The notes under the pieces are model-generated. The model made no database searches. It was not told the DNA's origin and saw nothing but the letters and a program-made list of their open reading frames with translations. A program made the position numbers and the translations under genes. From Pseudonocardia sp. 73-21 (lineage in GTDB: Bacteria > Actinomycetota > Actinomycetes > Mycobacteriales > Pseudonocardiaceae): DNA of 64,000 nucleotides. This document shows positions 56,969 through 64,000 of this stretch, in pieces (position 1 is the first letter of the stretch; the number at the start of each line of letters is the position of its first letter). The stretch covers positions 1 to 64,000 of the forward strand of contig NZ_MKVV01000058.1 of the NCBI RefSeq assembly GCF_001899645.1. The letters run 5' to 3'.

Positions 56969-58654
56969 TCACGCCGCCACCTCACGACCAAGATCGGTAG
57001 TTGCCGAACCGTCGGGCGGATCGGCGCCGGCCACGAGTTGGGCGGCGTCGTAGTCGGCTTTCCAGCGTTGTCGTTCGCTGATCGCGGCCAGGAGCAGCGC
57101 GGGCCGGGTCGGGACGTCGGGGTCGCCGGCCTTGGTGCGTTCCCACTCGAAGGGCCCGTCATCGACGGCGTAGCCGGGTCGCACTCCGGCGCGGTCGAGG
57201 AGTTGCCGAACGAATGCGCCCCGTTCGGCGCGGTGGTCGTCGAGGGTTTTCCCGGACCATTTGCGGGAGACCAGGACGCGGCGTCCGGCGATGCCGAGGT
57301 GTTCAGGCTTGTGGGCCTTGCCCTTGCACTGCCCCGGCGTCGTCGACAACCGGGCCCCCTTGGGCTGCACCCCGTAGAGCAGCCACACCGCGCAGCGCGG
57401 CGAGCACGGCGTCACCCGGAGTTCGGCGACCAGGCGGTCACGATGGCGGCGAGCCCGGTCGGTGGCGTCGTCGGCCAGGCCCGCGGCGTGGGCGACGTCC
57501 TTGGTCAGGTACTTCGTGAGGTAGCCGATATGCCGCCCGGCTTCCTCCGTGCCGCCGAGGATGCCCTTCACGTGGACCTGCGCGCCGAAGGTCACCACGT
57601 GTGCCGGGGCGTCGAGGTCTTCGCACGCCGCGTCGAACGTCGGCAGTGGCTCCCGGGTATCGGGGTCGACGAACCCCTTCGTCCGGTCGTCCCAGCGCGG
57701 CACGTGCTCGCCGCGGTAGCGGATCTCGTCATGCGCCGGCCACCACACCTGGTGATAGGTCGCGGCCGCGATCGCCCGCAACTCCGCCCGCGGAATGGTG
57801 CCCCGGATGGCGGCGTGGAAATGCGGAGCCCCGCGACGCTGCGGCTCGATCGTCCCGAAGTACTGCACCTCCCAGCCGACGCAACGCCGCGTGTTCTGCC
57901 AGAACCGGTCCAGCAGCGCCGGGAAGTGGATCGCGTCCCGCGCGGCACGCCGGTAGTCGTAGCGGTCCAGGTCGAGCGCGGCCCCGTCCCCGTCCACTCG
58001 CCCGTAGCTGTCGAGGGTGAGCGTGAGGAAGGTGGAGGGCCGGTACTTCTCCCCGAACACCTGCCCGAGCGTGCGCTTCTCCACCGGACGGCGCGGGAGG
58101 TTCGGTGCGTCCTGCCGCCGCCGCGTCGACCGCTTGCGCACAGGCCGGTCGGGTGGGTCGAGGGGTTCGAGCCGGCCCCGGACTCCGAGCCCGCGTAGCT
58201 GCTCGTCCACGACCTCGACCGCGTCTCGGATCTCCTCGCACTCGGTGTCGTCGCCCTCCTCGCGCGCGACTTGGTAGGCCGCGTGCAGGTCCGCCCGGAC
58301 CGCCATCAGCTCCTTCTGCGCCTCGGTCGGGTCAGCCGGTTTCGCGAGGGGCTCGTGCTCGAGGTGCCAGCCCTCCCGGCACTGCACCATCCGCAGCCGG
58401 CGTTGCTTCTCCGCGCACGGCGGGCAGACGTCGTCGCGGCGGGCCCCGCACGGCACCGGCACCACATCCACCCGGCCAGACGTCAGGTCGATCCGCCGCA
58501 GCGCGAGCGGTCGGACGCAGACGCCGTGATCCTCCGCGAGCTGGCGCGCCACGTCCCCGGTCAGGGCGAGCAGGGCCTTCTGTGCGCGGGTGAGCTGGTC
58601 CTGGTCCACGAACTCGGCCGGTGGCCCGTCAGCGGCCACGGTGGGCGTCGTCAT
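56969..58654 (-). CDS. repSA: Rolling-circle replication initiator (RepSA-like)
   Basis: 561 residues. CxxC-type cysteines (CGARRDDVCPPC, residues 69-80) are near the N-terminus. Motif FLTLTLDSYG (209-218), the HUH box GAPHFHAAIRG with His278 and His280, and YLTKYLTKD (378-386) with candidate catalytic Tyr are in the order of actinomycete RepSA proteins. It nicks and replicates the excised circular form of the element. The ATG overlaps the upstream membrane-protein stop (ATGA). Confidence 0.92.
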   Translation of the reverse strand: MTTPTVAADGPPAEFVDQDQLTRAQKALLALTGDVARQLAEDHGVCVRPLALRRIDLTSGRVDVVPVPCGARRDDVCPPCAEKQRRLRMVQCREGWHLEHEPLAKPADPTEAQKELMAVRADLHAAYQVAREEGDDTECEEIRDAVEVVDEQLRGLGVRGRLEPLDPPDRPVRKRSTRRRQDAPNLPRRPVEKRTLGQVFGEKYRPSTFLTLTLDSYGRVDGDGAALDLDRYDYRRAARDAIHFPALLDRFWQNTRRCVGWEVQYFGTIEPQRRGAPHFHAAIRGTIPRAELRAIAAATYHQVWWPAHDEIRYRGEHVPRWDDRTKGFVDPDTREPLPTFDAACEDLDAPAHVVTFGAQVHVKGILGGTEEAGRHIGYLTKYLTKDVAHAAGLADDATDRARRHRDRLVAELRVTPCSPRCAVWLLYGVQPKGARLSTTPGQCKGKAHKPEHLGIAGRRVLVSRKWSGKTLDDHRAERGAFVRQLLDRAGVRPGYAVDDGPFEWERTKAGDPDVPTRPALLLAAISERQRWKADYDAAQLVAGADPPDGSATTDLGREVAA

Positions 58655-58947
58655 CGGTCACCCCCGACCGGCACGTCATCTGTCAGGGGCTGATCTGCCC
58701 GAGCGCGGCCAGTCAAGACGGCGTTGACGTAGGCGATGTCGGCCCGGTCCTCCCGGCACTCCCGCAGCCAGCGCTGCGCCCACCAGATCGCAGCCAGGAG
58801 CAGGCCGGCGACGGCGAGCACCACGAGAACCTGCCCGACCAGGACTTCCAGCCACGGGAACACCGCCGAGGCGCACCCGAGCCCGCAGATCACGAGGACG
58901 CCGAGCATGAGCCGCTCGTACTCGCCGCTCGTGCGCAAGTTGTTCAT
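58651..58947 (-). CDS. Small two-helix membrane protein (Spd-like position)
   Basis: 98 residues from ATG 58947. Two adjacent membrane helices (LMLGVLVICGLGCASAVFPWL and VLVGQVLVVLAVAGLLLAAIWWA) are followed by a polar tail (RWLRECREDRADIAYVNAVLTG). It lies between the transfer ATPase and rep, where pSAM2-like elements encode small spread proteins (Spd). Overlaps both neighbours in ATGA. The spread role is an inference from position. Confidence 0.75.
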   Translation of the reverse strand: MNNLRTSGEYERLMLGVLVICGLGCASAVFPWLEVLVGQVLVVLAVAGLLLAAIWWAQRWLRECREDRADIAYVNAVLTGRARADQPLTDDVPVGGDR

Positions 58948-60524
58948 GCCATTCCCCCGACGGGGACACCCGCGGGTGCGGGCAGGGCGAATGTGGCGTC
59001 GGGGAACACGGGCTGGCGGGCGCCGGTGACGAAGTCCTCCAGCTCCTTGATCGTCTCGTCCGGCACCCACCCAGCCCGCACGCGCAACGGTTCGCGGACG
59101 CCTTCGCCGAACAGGTAGCCGACGCCGGGTTCGTGCTCGCCGATGCGGTTGGCCCAGGCGCCGCGGTCGTAGGCGTGCTCGCCCAGGACCATCCCGACGT
59201 GGGACTTAGAGGCGACGCGCAGGCAGATCCGGCGCGGGAACAGCTCCCGGACCGGGACGGTGTCCTTGGTGGGCTCCTGCACGTACCCGCGGACGGTGTA
59301 GCCCAGCGCGCGGCCCTGGGTGGTGAGCAGGGCGACGCGTTCGGTCATGGCTTCGCGGGTCTTGCGATCGCTGACGTAGCGCATCAGCGCCCCGATCTCG
59401 TCGAACTCCACCAGCTCGAGGGGATGCTCACGGGTGATCGGCACGAGCCGGACCCGGCCGGCGAACGCGACCTTGCGGGCCTCCATCCCCTCGATCAGGT
59501 CATCCAGCAGCGCCAGGGCGTCCTTCGAGGAGACGGCGTAGCGGTGGAACACCCGCCGCCCGTAGGCCAGCTCCATGCCCTTCGGGTCGATCCCTGACAC
59601 CCGCACCAGCCCGTCACGGATCACCGGGGCCAGCGAGACGATGGGCGACCACATCACCGAGTTCTTGCCCGCCCCGGTCGACCCAGCCGTGAGGGTGTGG
59701 CCTCCGGCGATGGGTTGGTGCCAGTCGGTGCCGTACTCGGTGCGGCCGGACCACACCTTGCGGAGATCCAGGCTCGTTCCCGCCGTGGCGACCATGTCGC
59801 GCAGGTTCGGGCACGCGACAACGTCGTGGAGCCGGTCGCGGCGCTGGTAGTCGATCGACACCCGGTCCGGTCCGAGTTCCCGGATCTGGCAGCGGGTGAC
59901 ACCGCGAGCGACGGCGAGCTGTCGGGCGGCGGCGTCGAAGTCCTCCGGCGTCTGCCCCGCCACCAACCGCACATGCACCTCGTCCCACGAGCCCCCTGAG
60001 CGGACCGCGACGATGCGCGGGAGCTGGTCGGGGCGGGTCTTGGGCTTGGGCTTGACCGCGGAGCGCCGGAACGGGGTCACCTGCACCGTCATCGCGTTGT
60101 CCGAGTCGGCGACGGTCAGGCCGCAGGCACGCAGCCAGCCGGGCATACGCGGGGCGTAGACCATCCAGCGCTGCCACCAGCCGCGCAGGAACCGGCCCGC
60201 GTAGGGCTCGAACGACTCCCGGCCCAGCCAGCGCCAGCCGAGCAGGACGAGGGCCAGGCCCCCGACGGTCGCGCCGAGGGAGAGCGCGCCGAGCCAGTGC
60301 AGCCACCCGAGCAGCAGCGCCGCGGTGAGGGTGGTGCGCCAGTGCCGGACCATCCACCGCCCGGTCTTCCACACCCCCTTGACCAGAAGCCAGGCCGTGA
60401 TGAAGACGACAGGGATCGCGGCTAGGGCCTCCAACACCCTGGTCAGGAACTGCCCGACCTTGTGGAGCACCCACAAGCCGACTCCGGCGCTGGCCGCCCA
60501 CACCATCAACTGAGCGGTGGTCAT
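58944..60524 (-). CDS. FtsK/SpoIIIE-type DNA transfer ATPase (TraSA/TraB-like)
   Basis: 526 residues from ATG 60524. Several N-terminal helices (within about 1-100, e.g. LTTALLLGWLHWLGALSLGATVGGLALVL approximated) anchor it. Walker A is GSTGAGKNS (281-289), with Asn after the Lys, and Walker B is LVEFDEIGAL (371-380). GIDPKGMELAYGR and LLTTQGRALGYTVRGYVQEPTKD are FtsK-type segments. In AICEs one such protein moves double-stranded DNA between mycelia. Overlaps the HTH gene in ATGA. Confidence 0.9.
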   Translation of the reverse strand: MTTAQLMVWAASAGVGLWVLHKVGQFLTRVLEALAAIPVVFITAWLLVKGVWKTGRWMVRHWRTTLTAALLLGWLHWLGALSLGATVGGLALVLLGWRWLGRESFEPYAGRFLRGWWQRWMVYAPRMPGWLRACGLTVADSDNAMTVQVTPFRRSAVKPKPKTRPDQLPRIVAVRSGGSWDEVHVRLVAGQTPEDFDAAARQLAVARGVTRCQIRELGPDRVSIDYQRRDRLHDVVACPNLRDMVATAGTSLDLRKVWSGRTEYGTDWHQPIAGGHTLTAGSTGAGKNSVMWSPIVSLAPVIRDGLVRVSGIDPKGMELAYGRRVFHRYAVSSKDALALLDDLIEGMEARKVAFAGRVRLVPITREHPLELVEFDEIGALMRYVSDRKTREAMTERVALLTTQGRALGYTVRGYVQEPTKDTVPVRELFPRRICLRVASKSHVGMVLGEHAYDRGAWANRIGEHEPGVGYLFGEGVREPLRVRAGWVPDETIKELEDFVTGARQPVFPDATFALPAPAGVPVGGMA

Positions 60525-60847
60525 CACGCCACCTCCCGGGCGTCGGTCGACGTGCTGGCCCAGCGCTGGTGCGCCGCCTGCCGGGTGACCCCGAGCCGGG
60601 AGGCGATCTCCGCCCACGAGTAGCCGCCGGAACGCAGCCCGAGCACGGCGTCACCGATCGCGGCGTCGAGGTCGGCCGAGAGCGCGGCGAGGGCAGGCAG
60701 CGCCTCGACGTCACCGGCGGCGATCCGACGGCCGGCGGCGCGGATGATCCGGCGGCCGAACGCGGTGAACTCCTCGTTCTCCACCACCCTCGACCGTCGC
60801 CCGGTAGTCAGGGTGGCGTTGACACGGGAACCCCTGCGCGCGCTCAT
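60524..60847 (-). CDS. Small helix-turn-helix protein of the element
   Basis: 107 residues from ATG 60847. The C-terminal HTH (GGYSWAEIASRLGVTRQAAHQRWA) resembles sigma region 4 or Helix-turn-helix 23 types. An Arg/Ala-rich N-terminal part precedes it. Overlaps whiB and the transfer ATPase by 4 nt each. Probably regulates the element's own genes. Confidence 0.8.
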   Translation of the reverse strand: MSARRGSRVNATLTTGRRSRVVENEEFTAFGRRIIRAAGRRIAAGDVEALPALAALSADLDAAIGDAVLGLRSGGYSWAEIASRLGVTRQAAHQRWASTSTDAREVA

Positions 60848-61134
60848 GCCGCCACCGCCCCAGACCCGGTGACCGCGAGCCGCTGGGCGACGAACAGGGC
60901 GTGGCGCTCGTCGGGGGTGGTGCCGCCGATGACGCCCCAGCGCCGGGCCGGGTCCTCCCCGGCCATAGCGTCGAGCAGGCACGCGGCCTGCACCGGGCAT
61001 GCGGCACAGATCCGCTTGGCCACCTGCACCGCTGGGGCGGTCGGGGTGAGGTCGAGGGGGTAGAAGATCTCCGGGTCGCTGGCGGCGCACAGAGCGCGGG
61101 AGCGCCAGTCGCGGCCGGCGGGTTCGCGGATCAT
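60844..61134 (-). CDS. whiB: WhiB-family iron-sulfur regulator
   Basis: 96 residues. Cys16, Cys43, Cys46 and Cys52 (ALCAASDPEIFYP and RICAACPVQAAC) hold the 4Fe-4S cluster. WGVIGGTTPDERHAL is the G-V/I-x-G-G turn with the basic region that touches DNA or sigma factor. Element-borne WhiB proteins are frequent in AICEs and mycobacteriophages and may regulate transfer or block superinfection. Overlaps both neighbours in ATGA. Confidence 0.93.
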   Translation of the reverse strand: MIREPAGRDWRSRALCAASDPEIFYPLDLTPTAPAVQVAKRICAACPVQAACLLDAMAGEDPARRWGVIGGTTPDERHALFVAQRLAVTGSGAVAA

Positions 61135-61520
61135 GCCGACACCCCCAGCTCAGCCCAGTTCGACAGCGCACCCGCGGCATCGGAGGTGGGCCGGCGCTCG
61201 GCGCGGGCCTGCCAGTCCGCGGCGCAGTCACGCCAGAACCGCGCCCGGTCGTGCTCGGTGAGCTGCGCGTTCATCGCGGCCTTCCCGAGCAGCGCGCCGT
61301 GGGCGTAGGGGAAGTGGTAGGCCCGCCGGGCCAGCACGCCCCACCACGCCGACGTGCGGGCGCTGACCAGGGCCAGCCGGGCGCAGCGGGCCACGTTCTC
61401 CGCGTTGTCGCGGTGCGGCATGTCCGAGGCGACCCGCTCGTCGGTCGCACAGGCGTTGAGCGCTGCGGTGACGCGGGCCAGGAACTCGTTCGCGGTCGTG
61501 AACTCGTCGTCGGTGTTCAT
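61131..61520 (-). CDS. Hypothetical protein of the element
   Basis: 129 residues. FLARVTAALNACATDERVASDMPHRDNAENVARCARLALVSARTSAWWG (in part) and HFPYAHGALLGKAAMNAQLTEHDRARFWRDCAADWQARAERRP (in part) are helical; no membrane segment. It lies between the Pra-like gene and whiB. Family not recognised. Confidence 0.75.
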   Translation of the reverse strand: MNTDDEFTTANEFLARVTAALNACATDERVASDMPHRDNAENVARCARLALVSARTSAWWGVLARRAYHFPYAHGALLGKAAMNAQLTEHDRARFWRDCAADWQARAERRPTSDAAGALSNWAELGVSA

Positions 61521-61583
61521 CTAGGGTCGGTGTCCTTCCGGATGCTCGGTTCCTTGCCAGGGGTTGGGACTCAGGGAGATCAG

Positions 61584-61617
61584 GAGGGGAGCCCGGTTGC
61601 CGCCGAGCTCCCCTCCG
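61584..61617. terminator. Hairpin between the Pra-like and hypothetical genes
   Basis: GGAGGGGAGC (61584-61593) pairs with GCTCCCCTCC (61608-61617) over 10 bp, with a 14-nt loop. On the minus strand it lies 11 bp after the Pra-like stop, so it may separate the activator transcript from the transfer operon. Confidence 0.6.
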
Positions 61618-61627
61618 CCAACTGCGG

Positions 61628-62047
61628 TCAAGCCGCCTCCGCGTTCGTGCGCGGGGAAGGCTTGCCACCGGACTGCGGCGCCCGCATCCCGGTCGCCCGG
61701 TAGCTGAAGGCGATCCGGTTGCGCTTGTCGTCGAGGTACGGCGTGACCGTCAGGCCCTCGAACTCCACCGGGCGAAACGGCATCCCCGGCATCGCCTCCG
61801 GCGGCACCGGCTGATGCGGAGCGGAGATCTTCACCGTCACCGTCTTCACGTCTTTACGGGCATCCGGGTCGGCATCCAGCACCGACACCGACCACACCAG
61901 CACCCCGGACTCCTTGTCCGTGGCCTGCACCGCACGCTCACGCGTCGAGCGCTCGAAGTCGCGCACCGCCTCCACATCCCCGATCACGAACGCGCCGTGC
62001 GGGAACACCTCACCGTGGCTGACCTTGAGCCGAGTCGGGATTGCCAT
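61628..62047 (-). CDS. pra: Pra-like plasmid replication/integration/excision activator
   Basis: 139 residues from ATG 62047 with AGGAGGAG upstream. AIPTRLKVSHGEVFPHGAFVIGDVEAVRDF (in part), KESGVLVWSVSVLDADPDARKDVKTVTVKI (in part) and PVEFEGLTVTPYLDD resemble the Pra proteins of pSAM2-type elements, which turn on rep-xis-int. It is the first gene of the operon and lies under a palindromic operator that faces a divergent regulator. Confidence 0.75.
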   Translation of the reverse strand: MAIPTRLKVSHGEVFPHGAFVIGDVEAVRDFERSTRERAVQATDKESGVLVWSVSVLDADPDARKDVKTVTVKISAPHQPVPPEAMPGMPFRPVEFEGLTVTPYLDDKRNRIAFSYRATGMRAPQSGGKPSPRTNAEAA

Positions 62048-62059
62048 GACCACTCCTCC

Positions 62060-62163
62060 TGTTTAGCCCCCTAAACATTCTGCTCCGAGTGGAGCGCCTG
62101 CCGTGTAGGGGGGTAAACACAAGGTAGGGGACTTGCGGAGACACTGTCAAGTCCCCCTAAACT
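62060..62163. promoter_or_regulatory. Divergent operator/promoter region with CCCCCTAAAC motifs
   Basis: TGTTTAGCCCCCTAAACA (62060-62077) is a perfect 7-bp inverted repeat with a 4-bp centre, 5 bp from the pra ribosome binding site. CCCCCTAAAC recurs at 62153-62162, overlapping TAAACT (62158-62163), a -10 7 nt before GTG 62171. A related GGGGGGTAAAC is at 62108-62118. The set suggests a repressor binding both sides, probably the product of the 62171 gene. Confidence 0.7.
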
Positions 62164-62170
62164 CATCACG

Positions 62171-62998
62171 GTGAGTAGCCCCGACGACTTCGACGAGGTC
62201 CGGCGAGACCCGGACCCGATCCGACGCGGGCGCCGCGCCACCACACTCATGTCCGTCTACCAGCAGCGCGCGGCCGAACTCGCCCGGCTGCGCCGCGAGG
62301 CGATCGAAGAGGCCCACGTCGGCCAAGGGCTCACCTACACCGAGATCGCCACCGCGCTCGGGATCACCAAGGGCCGCGTGACCCAGATCCGCGGCGGAGC
62401 ACCCGCCCGGGAACGCGCGTTCTTCGGCGTCGGACCCGTCCACGTCGGCGTGCCGCTGCGCGAGGGCACCGACGACCGGATGCGCAGCTACATCGACGCC
62501 GCCGACCTCGCGACCCAGACCGACACCGAAACCCTCTTCGGCACCCTCGCCCTGGCCGCCGAGCCGTTCACCATCCCGTCCGACACCAGCACCGTTCCCG
62601 ACGGCGATGTCGTGGTGATCTGCGGCCCGAAGTCCGCGCCGATCGGGGCCGACCTCATGGAGTCCGACCCCTGCCTCGGCATGGTCCGCGAACACGGACG
62701 GTGGTGGATCATTGACAAGCGCACCGGCGAGCTGTTCGGCTCACCCTCGACCAACGACCCGCCGGAACCGGCAGACGTCGGCTACCTGTCCCGTCGTCGC
62801 GACGGAGACCGCGTCATCGTGCACGTCGCCGGCATCCGCAGCACCGGATCACGCGGTGTCCTGCACTACCTCGCCCGCCACCTGCGCGAGCTGTACCTAC
62901 GGACCGGCGACGAGTCGTTCAGCCTCGCAATCCGCTGCGAACTCGACGACCTCACCGTCACCGACAGCAGCATCGTCAGCGGCCCCCACCTCTGGTAG
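62171..62998 (+). CDS. Helix-turn-helix regulator with unknown C-terminal domain
   Basis: 275 residues from GTG 62171. The N-terminal part holds an HTH like sigma region 4 (GLTYTEIATALGITKGRVTQIRGG, about residues 52-75). The remainder, about residues 100-275 (GDVVVICGPKSAPIGADLM, GRWWIIDKRTGELFGSPS, GDRVIVHVAGIRSTGSRGVLHYLARHLREL in part), has a Gly-Pro nucleotide-like first strand and no assigned family. Probably binds the CCCCCTAAAC operators and represses transfer. The phosphatase gene starts 4 bp after its stop, so the two are one unit. Confidence 0.75.
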   Translation: MSSPDDFDEVRRDPDPIRRGRRATTLMSVYQQRAAELARLRREAIEEAHVGQGLTYTEIATALGITKGRVTQIRGGAPARERAFFGVGPVHVGVPLREGTDDRMRSYIDAADLATQTDTETLFGTLALAAEPFTIPSDTSTVPDGDVVVICGPKSAPIGADLMESDPCLGMVREHGRWWIIDKRTGELFGSPSTNDPPEPADVGYLSRRRDGDRVIVHVAGIRSTGSRGVLHYLARHLRELYLRTGDESFSLAIRCELDDLTVTDSSIVSGPHLW

Positions 62999-63002
62999 CC
63001 CC

Positions 63003-63812
63003 ATGAAGGTCCACACCGCCACCCTCGCCGGCGGCACCACCAACGCCGACCGCGTGTTCTTCACCGACAACGCCGTCATCGTGCTCGACGGCGCATCCGC
63101 ACACGAACCCGTCGATATCGACCCCGCGACTTACGCCCAACTTCTCGGCGAGACAATCGCCGACCAGCTCGACCACTCCCCAACGGCGGATCTCGCGCGC
63201 GTCGTGCGTACCGGCATCCGGCGCGCAGCCGCCAGACCCCCTCTCACCCGTGGAGCCCGAACTTCTCCGTCCAGCACCGTCAGTATCCTGCGCACGCGTG
63301 ACGGACTCGCCGATCTGTACGTCTTGGGCGACAGCCCGATCTACTACGGAAACGGCACTCAGGTCTGCCACCTGGTCGACGATCGCTTGTCCACTTTCGC
63401 CGTTCCGGAGCGCGACCACTACGTATCCGAGCTCGTTGCGGGCCAGGGCTACAACGACCACCACCGCGTCGCCCTTGCGGAACTCCAGCGAGAACAGAGC
63501 AAACACCGCAACACGTTCGACGGCTATTGGATCGCCGAGGCCGACCCAGCAGCAGCTGACCACGCCATCACCGCGAGGCTGGATCCGACGTCAATCACAT
63601 GGGCGGTACTCGCCACCGACGGAGCCGCTGACATCATTGAACGCACCGGTCAGTCATGGACAGATATCGCCCAGTACGACGCCAGCCGACTCGCCGACCT
63701 CCTAGAGGGCCTTCACCAGTGGGAAGCCATGATCGACCCCCAAGGCCGCCTACTCCCCCGCGCCAAACGCCATGACGACAAGACCGTCGCAGCCGTGCTC
63801 CACCTCTTCTAA
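63003..63812 (+). CDS. PP2C-like protein phosphatase
   Basis: 269 residues from ATG 63003. AVIVLDGASAHEP provides the DG metal motif, LYVLGDSPIYY the GDS, WAVLATDGAADII a second DG, and KRHDDKTVAAVLHLF the terminal DD. The N-terminal GGTTNADRVFFTDN replaces the usual Arg-x-x-N-Q/E-D, so phosphatase activity is likely but the substrate site is atypical. It dephosphorylates Ser/Thr proteins or acts as partner of the preceding regulator. Carried as cargo in the integrative element. Confidence 0.8.
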   Translation: MKVHTATLAGGTTNADRVFFTDNAVIVLDGASAHEPVDIDPATYAQLLGETIADQLDHSPTADLARVVRTGIRRAAARPPLTRGARTSPSSTVSILRTRDGLADLYVLGDSPIYYGNGTQVCHLVDDRLSTFAVPERDHYVSELVAGQGYNDHHRVALAELQREQSKHRNTFDGYWIAEADPAAADHAITARLDPTSITWAVLATDGAADIIERTGQSWTDIAQYDASRLADLLEGLHQWEAMIDPQGRLLPRAKRHDDKTVAAVLHLF

Positions 63813-63893
63813 GCACGTCCGCAGAGAGGACCAGGGGGACGAGATCCAGGCTCCCATAGTATTGATCAACTCCTCGCCGTATGATCCATCGCT

Positions 63894-64000
63894 GTGGCAC
63901 GCGATCACTACCTAGCTGCAGCATTACTGGGGCGCTTCTCTGCGTCGAACACGCTCCCTGCACGCGACCGCAGGCTGTTTGTAGCCCGCCACGGCCGAAA
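63894..64000 (+). CDS. Partial ORF running off the window end
   Basis: From GTG 63894 the frame is open to base 64000 (35 codons, beginning VARDHYLAAALLGRFSASN). TATGAT (63880-63885) lies 8 nt upstream. It uses codons rare elsewhere here, including one TTA, CTA, TTT and GTA, suggesting different origin. No family can be given. Confidence 0.4.
   Translation, partial: MARDHYLAAALLGRFSASNTLPARDRRLFVARHGR

Noticed and set aside
63813..64000. Right attachment site of the integrative element
   Set aside because: No repeat of the tRNA-Gln 3' end is present in the last bases or elsewhere after 55506.

Overview
The window is very GC-rich DNA with actinobacterial gene content: mycothiol amidase, WhiB, a SigD-like sigma factor, IdeR-type iron control and many leaderless GTG/ATG starts. 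Gene order follows two Mycobacterium tuberculosis blocks, recalled from general knowledge as Rv1074c-Rv1086 (fadA3, cbs, metB, greA, mca, membrane protein, yyaL-like, hemolysin III, Z-prenyl synthase) and Rv1020-Rv1026 (mfd, mazG, lpqU, eno, ftsB-like, DUF501, ppx). With an actinomycete integrative element of the pSAM2 type at the right end, this suggests a member of the Pseudonocardiales, plausibly Pseudonocardia. The genus is an inference.

Layout. 1-2.2 kb: a tandem duplication of a small secreted rodlin-like gene, the second copy frameshifted, around a degenerate ORF. 2.2-17.6 kb: conserved core: Z-isoprenyl synthase, hemolysin III, YyaL-like protein, mycothiol amidase, GreA with a terminator-like leader hairpin, threonine dehydratase, the cbs-metB transsulfuration pair, a SigD-like sigma factor, an orphan HNH restriction-type nuclease, thiolase and a Bax-inhibitor-like protein. 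17.6-25 kb: small membrane proteins, hydrolase, OsmC, a TetR-controlled acyl-CoA dehydrogenase/SDR unit, a HIRAN-like membrane protein and PhzF. 25-28.2 kb: accessory patch (methyltransferase, cupin, Crp/Fnr regulator, integrase debris) ending at an unusual class I tRNA with anticodon UAA. 28.2-47 kb: NDH-2, UDG-ppx, AidB-like dehydrogenase, the DUF501-ftsB-eno unit, the inserted efeUOB iron-uptake operon with an IdeR-like box, and the lpqU-mazG-lipoprotein-RDD-mfd unit. 47-55.4 kb: tricorn protease, glucose/sorbosone dehydrogenase-like lipoprotein, DUF2277, PIG-L deacetylase, desaturase and a class B penicillin-binding protein. 55.4-64 kb: tRNA-Gln(UUG) followed by an integrative element: int-xis-rep, a small membrane protein, an FtsK-type transfer ATPase, HTH, WhiB and a Pra-like activator, nearly all joined by 4-nt stop/start overlaps. 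A divergent regulator, a PP2C-like phosphatase and a truncated ORF follow. The right end of the element lies outside the window.

The most distinctive unexplained structure is a family of 22-bp-period repeat arrays with core GCGAGTCGG / CCGACTCGC. They occur at five intergenic places (about 4.5, 33.5, 39.9, 40.8 and 47.0 kb). At all five, the array is followed almost directly by the stop codon of a minus-strand gene. They are usually built as forward units on the left and reverse units on the right, and one pair brackets lpqU. They are not CRISPR and match no element I recognise.
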